This document shows, one piece after another, positions 59,205 to 64,000 of a DNA stretch of 64,000 nt. Made by a program: the position numbers and the translations under genes. Under the pieces are notes generated by a model. It made no database searches and was not told where the DNA came from. It worked only from the letters and a program-made list of their open reading frames with translations. Origin of the DNA: Dickeya oryzae. Lineage in GTDB: Bacteria > Pseudomonadota > Gammaproteobacteria > Enterobacterales > Enterobacteriaceae. The first letter of the stretch is position 1. Every line of letters begins with the position of its first letter. The stretch is taken from NCBI RefSeq assembly GCF_009372235.1, contig NZ_ML762921.1:310001-374000 (forward strand). The letters run 5' to 3'.

Positions 59205-60437
59205 TTAGTACAACAAGCGGGCACGAATAGTGCCGGGGATAGCTTTCATCAGTTGCAGCGCGGTGTCAGCACCGTCCGTTTCCACATCGATAACCACATA
59301 ACCGATGGTCGGGCTGGTCTGCAGATACTGTGCTGCAATGTTGATGCCCTGCTCAGCAAAGATGTTGTTAATCTGCGTCATGATACCAGGACGGTTTTCA
59401 TGGATGTGCAGCAGACGGCTGGCACGATCGCTGTGCGTCGGCAACGATACTTCCGGGAAGTTAACAGCAGACAAGGTAGAGCCGTTATCAGAGTATTTCA
59501 CCAGTTTCCCGGCAACCTCGATACCAATATTCTCCTGCGCTTCTTCCGTCGAACCACCAATATGCGGTGTCAGGATCACGTTATCGAATTCGCACAGCGG
59601 CGACAGGAACGGGTCACTGTTGGTTGCCGGTTCCTGCGGGAACACGTCGATAGCCGCACCAGAGAGGTGCTTGTTGGCAAGAGCGTCGCTCAATGCCGGA
59701 ATATCGACCACAGTACCGCGTGATGCGTTGATCAAAATCGAACCTGGCTTCATCAACGTCAGTTCGTTAGCACCGATCATATTCTGGGTACTGTCAGTTT
59801 CCGGCACATGCAGACTGACTACATCGCTCATATTCAGCAATTCAGACAAATGGCGAACCTGTTGGGCATTCCCCAACGGCAATTTGCTTTCGATATCGTA
59901 GAAATAGACGTGCATCCCCAGGCTTTCAGCCAGGATCCCAAGTTGGGTACCGATGTGACCATAACCAATGATACCGAGTTTCTTACCGCGAGCCTCAAAG
60001 CAGCCAACCGCCTGCTTGTGCCAGATACCACGATGCGCTTTAGCGTTAGCGGTCGGAATGCCGCGCAACAGCAGCAGCAGTTCACCGATAACCATTTCGG
60101 CTACGGAGCGGGTATTGGAAAAAGGTGCGTTGAAGACCGGAATGCCACGTTTGGTTGCAGCCGACAGATCAACCTGATTCGTGCCGATACAAAAACACCC
60201 CACTGCTACCAGTCTTTCAGCCGCTGCGAAAATGTCCTCCGTCAGATGCGTACGCGATCGAATCCCCACAAAGTGCGCGTCACGAATCGACGCTTTCAGC
60301 GCTTCCGGGTCAAGCGCTCCTTTATGGTATTCAATATTGGTGTAACCCGCAGCACGCAGATTCTCAAGCGCATTCGGGTGTACCCCCTCCAGCAGCAGGA
60401 ACTTAATCTTGTCTTTTTCCAGTGATACCTTTGCCAT
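59205..60437 (-). CDS. serA: D-3-phosphoglycerate dehydrogenase
   Basis: SerA carries out the first step of serine synthesis and is inhibited by serine. The 410-residue product (E. coli 410) has the NAD-binding GIIGYGHIGTQLGILAE near residue 155, catalytic His in LTPHIGGSTEEAQENIG near 290, and a C-terminal ACT domain starting around residue 340 (RLLHIHENRPGIMTQINNIF). It is downstream of rpiA on the same strand, separated by a terminator. Confidence 0.98.
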   Translation of the reverse strand: MAKVSLEKDKIKFLLLEGVHPNALENLRAAGYTNIEYHKGALDPEALKASIRDAHFVGIRSRTHLTEDIFAAAERLVAVGCFCIGTNQVDLSAATKRGIPVFNAPFSNTRSVAEMVIGELLLLLRGIPTANAKAHRGIWHKQAVGCFEARGKKLGIIGYGHIGTQLGILAESLGMHVYFYDIESKLPLGNAQQVRHLSELLNMSDVVSLHVPETDSTQNMIGANELTLMKPGSILINASRGTVVDIPALSDALANKHLSGAAIDVFPQEPATNSDPFLSPLCEFDNVILTPHIGGSTEEAQENIGIEVAGKLVKYSDNGSTLSAVNFPEVSLPTHSDRASRLLHIHENRPGIMTQINNIFAEQGINIAAQYLQTSPTIGYVVIDVETDGADTALQLMKAIPGTIRARLLY

Positions 60438-60817
60438 TTCCCGACCTTATTTTCAGACTTCAGATATGACGGTTTGCAAACCGGTCTGTGCAAACATAAC
60501 AAAAAATACGCAGGCGGCAATACAAACGATTGCCTTCACGTTTTTTCTTACCCCCACCCGTCAGTGATTTCATGGCAAAAAATACTGCCAACCCTCAGCA
60601 AGACCAGACAGGGGTGATGCGAAATAAGAAAAACTGATATTAAGTACCAAAAATGAGCCGTTATAGAAAGTCGGATTTTTTAGATAAAAAAATCCGACCG
60701 TCGTTAGCATGGCCGGACCTCTGCGAGAGATAACAACAATCGCACTCTTTCATGGCACACTTTCAGTGGAATTGTTTCGACACTGCTGTGGCCAGAATAG
60801 TCTGCGTCAGGAATGAC
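60438..60817. other. Region between serA and rpiA
   Basis: This 380-bp region contains the rpiA terminator (60686-60718), and should hold the serA promoter, which I could not place. No ORF is convincing. Confidence 0.5.
60686..60718 (-). terminator. rpiA terminator
   Basis: On the minus strand GTCCGGCC and GGTCGGAT form an 8-bp stem (two wobble pairs) followed by TTTTTTTATC. The neighbouring sequence also forms an A/T-rich hairpin (60670-60698). Confidence 0.6.
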
Positions 60818-61480
60818 TTATTTCAGGCGAACGGTTTTCACCCCGTCGGCGGTCCCCACCAGCGCGACATCCGCACCGCGGTTAGCAAACAACCCCACCG
60901 TTACCACGCCAGCCAGACTATTGATGCGGTTTTCCATCGCCACCGCATCCGACAGATCCATATTGTGCACATCCAGAATAATGTTGCCGTTGTCAGTGAT
61001 AACCCCATCACGATACACCGGCTGACCACCCAGTTTGACCAGCTCACGGGCCACATAGGCGCGCGCCATCGGGATAACTTCCACCGGCAACGGGAAACGC
61101 CCCAGCACATCAACCTGTTTGGACGCATCGACGATACACACGAACTGACGCGCGATCGCCGCCACGATTTTTTCACGGGTCAATGCGGCACCGCCACCTT
61201 TGATCATCTGCATGTGTGGGTTGATTTCATCAGCGCCGTCGACGTAGACATCAAGCACATCCACGTCATTACAGTCAAAAACCGGAATCCCCAGACTTTT
61301 GAGCCTGGCGGTAGAAGCGTCAGAGCTTGAAACCGCGCCTTCAATTTGATGCCTGATAGACCCCAGTGCGTCAATAAAGTGAGCGGCGGTAGAGCCGGTT
61401 CCCACGCCAACGATAGTACCGGGGCGAACATAGTCGAGTGCGGCCCAACCCACGGCTTTTTTCAGTTCATCCTGCGTCAT
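60818..61480 (-). CDS. rpiA: Ribose-5-phosphate isomerase A
   Basis: RpiA interconverts ribose 5-phosphate and ribulose 5-phosphate. The 220-residue product (E. coli 219) has [16 protein letters not shown] near residue 24, [20 protein letters not shown] with the catalytic Asp near 81-84, and [14 protein letters not shown] 61480 begins [14 protein letters not shown] as in E. coli; the in-frame start at 61540 is too far upstream. It is divergent from argP, as in E. coli. Confidence 0.97.
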   Translation of the reverse strand: MTQDELKKAVGWAALDYVRPGTIVGVGTGSTAAHFIDALGSIRHQIEGAVSSSDASTARLKSLGIPVFDCNDVDVLDVYVDGADEINPHMQMIKGGGAALTREKIVAAIARQFVCIVDASKQVDVLGRFPLPVEVIPMARAYVARELVKLGGQPVYRDGVITDNGNIILDVHNMDLSDAVAMENRINSLAGVVTVGLFANRGADVALVGTADGVKTVRLK

Positions 61481-61676
61481 GATGTGCTTATGCCTGTAGC
61501 TACGAAAACGTGTGCGTATTATAGGGCATGCCATAGTCAAAAGGAGAGCCCTGCCTGTCAGGTACGGTAATATTTCAGTCTCACGGCGGCAGGCAGGGCG
61601 ATTTTTTTCGGCGATACCTCACAAAAATGTGGCATATTGCCAAATATAGTTTTTACGCAAAGGAATCTTCACCTTC

Positions 61677-62570
61677 ATGAAACGCCCGGACTATCGCACG
61701 CTTCAGGCGCTGGACGCCGTGATCCGTGAGCGTGGCTTTGAGCGCGCCGCACAAAAACTCTGTATTACGCAGTCCGCCGTCTCGCAACGCATCAAACAGT
61801 TGGAGAACCTGTTCGGCCAGCCGCTACTGGTAAGAACGATTCCGCCGCGTCCGACCGAACAAGGGCAGAAATTGCTGGCCTTGCTGCATCAGGTGGAATT
61901 GCTGGAAGAAGAGTGGCTGGGCAATGAAAACAGCAATGAAACCCCTCTCTTGCTGTCTCTGGCGGTCAATGCCGACAGTCTGGCGACCTGGCTGTTACCC
62001 GCCCTGCAACCTGTACTGGTGGACTCACCCATCAGGTTGAATTTGCAGGTGGAAGATGAAACCCGAACCCAGGAGCGCCTGCGCCGGGGTGAAGTGGTGG
62101 GAGCCGTGAGTATTCAGCCGCAGCCGCTGCCAAGCTGTCTGGTGGATAAACTGGGCGCGCTGGATTATCTGTTCGTCGCCTCGCCAGGCTTCGCCAATCG
62201 CTACTTTCCTAACGGGGTAACACGTTCGGCGCTGCTGCGTGCGCCAGTGGTGGCGTTCGACCATTTGGATGATATGCATCAGGCATTTTTGCAGCAAAAT
62301 TTCGACCTGCCGCCGGGTAGCGTACCCTGCCACATCGTTAACTCATCTGAGGCTTTCGTACAGCTTGCCCGTCAGGGCACCACCTGCTGTATGATCCCCC
62401 ATTTGCAGATCGAACGCGAACTGGCGAATGGCGAGCTTATCGACCTGACACCGGGGCTATGCCAGCGCCGTATGCTGTACTGGCATCGTTTCGCGCCGGA
62501 AAGCAGAATGATGCGGCAGGTGACTGACGCCCTGCTCACGCACGGACGCCAGGTTCTACGTCAATCCTGA
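61677..62570 (+). CDS. argP: LysR-type regulator ArgP (IciA)
   Basis: ArgP controls the arginine exporter gene argO and several lysine-linked genes, with arginine and lysine as effectors. The 297-residue product (E. coli 297) has [20 protein letters not shown] followed by [20 protein letters not shown], then the effector domain. The match is close over the full length. The gene lies between rpiA and yggE. Confidence 0.96.
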   Translation: MKRPDYRTLQALDAVIRERGFERAAQKLCITQSAVSQRIKQLENLFGQPLLVRTIPPRPTEQGQKLLALLHQVELLEEEWLGNENSNETPLLLSLAVNADSLATWLLPALQPVLVDSPIRLNLQVEDETRTQERLRRGEVVGAVSIQPQPLPSCLVDKLGALDYLFVASPGFANRYFPNGVTRSALLRAPVVAFDHLDDMHQAFLQQNFDLPPGSVPCHIVNSSEAFVQLARQGTTCCMIPHLQIERELANGELIDLTPGLCQRRMLYWHRFAPESRMMRQVTDALLTHGRQVLRQS

Positions 62571-62602
62571 ATTCGTCAGGCCGACTCGCTTACGCGGCGC
62601 CC

Positions 62603-63325
62603 TCAGGGCGCTCGCTGTAATTCAAACACCACATCCACCTGATCATCAAAGTGAATAGTCTGCTGTTCGTAGGTTTGCGCCACCTCGCTTTGCGCCGCCA
62701 TATTGGTGGTTTTGAACATACGCGCAGCTGGTATCGGCTGGTAGTTGGCAACGTGGTAACGAATACTGTAAACCGGCCCCAGCGTAGCGTTAAACCCAGA
62801 GGCTAACGACTGCGCCTGTAATGTCGCCTGCTCTATCGCTTTTTTACGCGCCTGTTCACGGTAGGTATCCGGGTTAGACACCCCCAGTTCCACCGCCCGA
62901 ATCTCGTTAAGACCCGATTTGAGCGCGCCATCCAGCAATTCATTGAGCTTATCTAACTGACGCAGCGTGACTTCCACCTGCCGCACCGCACGGTACCCTT
63001 TCAGGACCGAGCCGCCGTTCTTCAGGTAATCGTACTCTGGTTGGGTGCGCAAATTGGCCGCGTTGATATCTTTCTTGTCGATACCGTTTTTATCCAGAAA
63101 AGCAAAGTATTGCGCGACACGATCATCCACCTGCTTTTTGGCGTCGGACACATCTTTGGAGGACACGCTCACTTCTATCGCCAGCCGGGCGATATCCGGC
63201 GTTGCATCCACACTCGCCGTACCGGAAGTCACAATGTGCGGCCCACTGGGCAACTCATTACCGGCCTGTGCCGTCAGTGACGACAAACCGAGCAGCATAG
63301 TCAAAACCAGAACGTTCAGCTTCAC
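62603..63325 (-). CDS. yggE: SIMPL-domain protein YggE
   Basis: YggE is a periplasmic protein linked to oxidative stress protection. The 240-residue product has a signal peptide (KLNVLVLTMLLGLSSLTAQA) and a SIMPL domain with NELPSGPHIVTSGTASVDA and YRAVRQVEVTLRQLDKLN. I start at GTG 63325 because AAGGAG lies six bases upstream and the signal peptide then begins directly; ATG 63343 would put six residues ahead of it, including the ribosome site. It converges with argP. Confidence 0.92.
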   Translation of the reverse strand: MKLNVLVLTMLLGLSSLTAQAGNELPSGPHIVTSGTASVDATPDIARLAIEVSVSSKDVSDAKKQVDDRVAQYFAFLDKNGIDKKDINAANLRTQPEYDYLKNGGSVLKGYRAVRQVEVTLRQLDKLNELLDGALKSGLNEIRAVELGVSNPDTYREQARKKAIEQATLQAQSLASGFNATLGPVYSIRYHVANYQPIPAARMFKTTNMAAQSEVAQTYEQQTIHFDDQVDVVFELQRAP

Positions 63326-63473
63326 AGTATCTCCTTTGCGCATGAGTGAGTGACGAAGCCTACCCGGGGCAGGCTTTATTCACTATAGGCGAATGTCTGA
63401 ATAGGTGAATGTCTGGATAGATGAATGCGCGAATACCGGCTAAACATCGAGAAACACAATGCCAAACGCCCGC

Positions 63474-64000
63474 TTACGCCGCAGGCGGTGTAAATCCTAA
63501 CTCAAGGGAAATAGTGCGGGCGGTTTCCCGTAAGGGGTCAACCAGCGTATCAATCCCCATCTGTTGCAAACGCGCCATCGACAGCGAAATGGAAACGGCA
63601 TAGGCCACCCGATGCTGAATATCAAACACCGGCGCAGAAATACAGGAAACCCCTAATTCATTCTCTTCCCGGTCCATCGCCAACCCCTGGCGGCGAATTT
63701 CCGCCAGTTCCTGTTGCATGGCGGGAAGCTCAACGATGGTGTTATCAGTCAGAGGATAAATACTGTTCTGATGGGTCCGCCAGTATTCTGCAGGGTAATC
63801 CTCCGCGCCGTAGGCCATGAAAATCTTCCCCATCGCCGAACTGTGCAAAGGCATATGCTGGCCGATGTAAGCACGGGTACGCATCATGCCGGTAGTCGGT
63901 TCCAGCTTATAAATCAGAATCGCGTGGTCATCTTCACGCGTTGAGAAGTTAACAGTCTCCCCTACCATCAGGTTCAACGCCTCAAGGTGCGGTGCCGCTA
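63474..64000 (-). CDS. yiaJ: IclR-family regulator close to YiaJ/PlaR (partial)
   Basis: The frame is open to the window edge; the first part, including the DNA-binding domain, lies outside. The visible 175 residues are the IclR effector domain. They match E. coli YiaJ closely: REDDHAILIYKLEPTTGM, RTRAYIGQHMPLHSSAMGKI, AMDREENELGVSCIS and ETARTISLELGF. YiaJ represses the yia genes for use of 2,3-diketo-L-gulonate and related sugars from plant material. The target operon would be outside the window. Confidence 0.85.
   Translation of the reverse strand, partial: AAPHLEALNLMVGETVNFSTREDDHAILIYKLEPTTGMMRTRAYIGQHMPLHSSAMGKIFMAYGAEDYPAEYWRTHQNSIYPLTDNTIVELPAMQQELAEIRRQGLAMDREENELGVSCISAPVFDIQHRVAYAVSISLSMARLQQMGIDTLVDPLRETARTISLELGFTPPAA

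Overview
The window looks like chromosomal DNA of a soft-rot enterobacterium, most likely Dickeya or a close relative in the Pectobacteriaceae. Most proteins align almost without gaps to my memory of Escherichia coli K-12 proteins, and local order follows the enterobacterial backbone (apaG-apaH-folA; carA-carB; ribF-ileS-lspA-fkpB-ispH; nhaA-nhaR; dnaK-dnaJ; thrL-thrA-thrB-thrC; arcA; creA-rob-gpmB-yjjX-trpR-slt-ettA; serA-rpiA-argP-yggE). The genus is an inference; no database was searched.

Layout. 1-4.3 kb: end of apaG, apaH, a small unassigned ORF, folA, the YjjP/YjjB exporter pair and a LysE-type exporter. 4.4-9.3 kb: carAB with an ArgR box. 9.3-17.1 kb: dapB, rihC and the ribF-ileS-lspA-fkpB-ispH operon. 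17.4-24.3 kb: rpsT, nhaAR, dnaKJ with a sigma-32 promoter, satP. 24.3-30 kb: an MFS transporter, mog, a membrane diguanylate cyclase, talB, yaaA. 30-35.2 kb: the threonine operon with leader peptide and attenuator. 35.3-37.3 kb: yjtD and arcA with an FNR-like site upstream.

37.4-47.4 kb is an AT-rich insertion between arcA and creA and is the part most likely to be undescribed. It has a second-type leucyl-tRNA synthetase gene (leuS-like, minus strand). Divergent from it are six tightly packed, partly overlapping genes: radical SAM/SPASM protein, RimK-like ATP-grasp ligase, PuuD-like gamma-glutamyl hydrolase, PaaK-like adenylate-forming enzyme, SufS-like PLP enzyme and an EgtA-type glutamate-cysteine ligase. 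I read it as a small-molecule biosynthetic operon with a resistant LeuRS as self-protection. A gamma-glutamyl-cysteine sulfur-transfer step, similar in logic to ergothioneine synthesis, is plausible. A perfect FNR half-site pair (TTGAT-N4-ATCAA) lies in the divergent promoter region, which suggests expression under low oxygen. No transporter, carrier protein, integrase or tRNA is visible in the insertion.

47.4-64 kb returns to backbone: creA (without creBCD), rob, gpmB, yjjX, trpR with its operator, slt, ettA, a chemoreceptor with a CheR-binding tail, a LysR regulator divergent from a quinone-oxidoreductase-like gene, serA, rpiA, argP, yggE, and the end of an IclR-family gene close to yiaJ. 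No tRNA, rRNA, CRISPR array, prophage or insertion sequence was seen.
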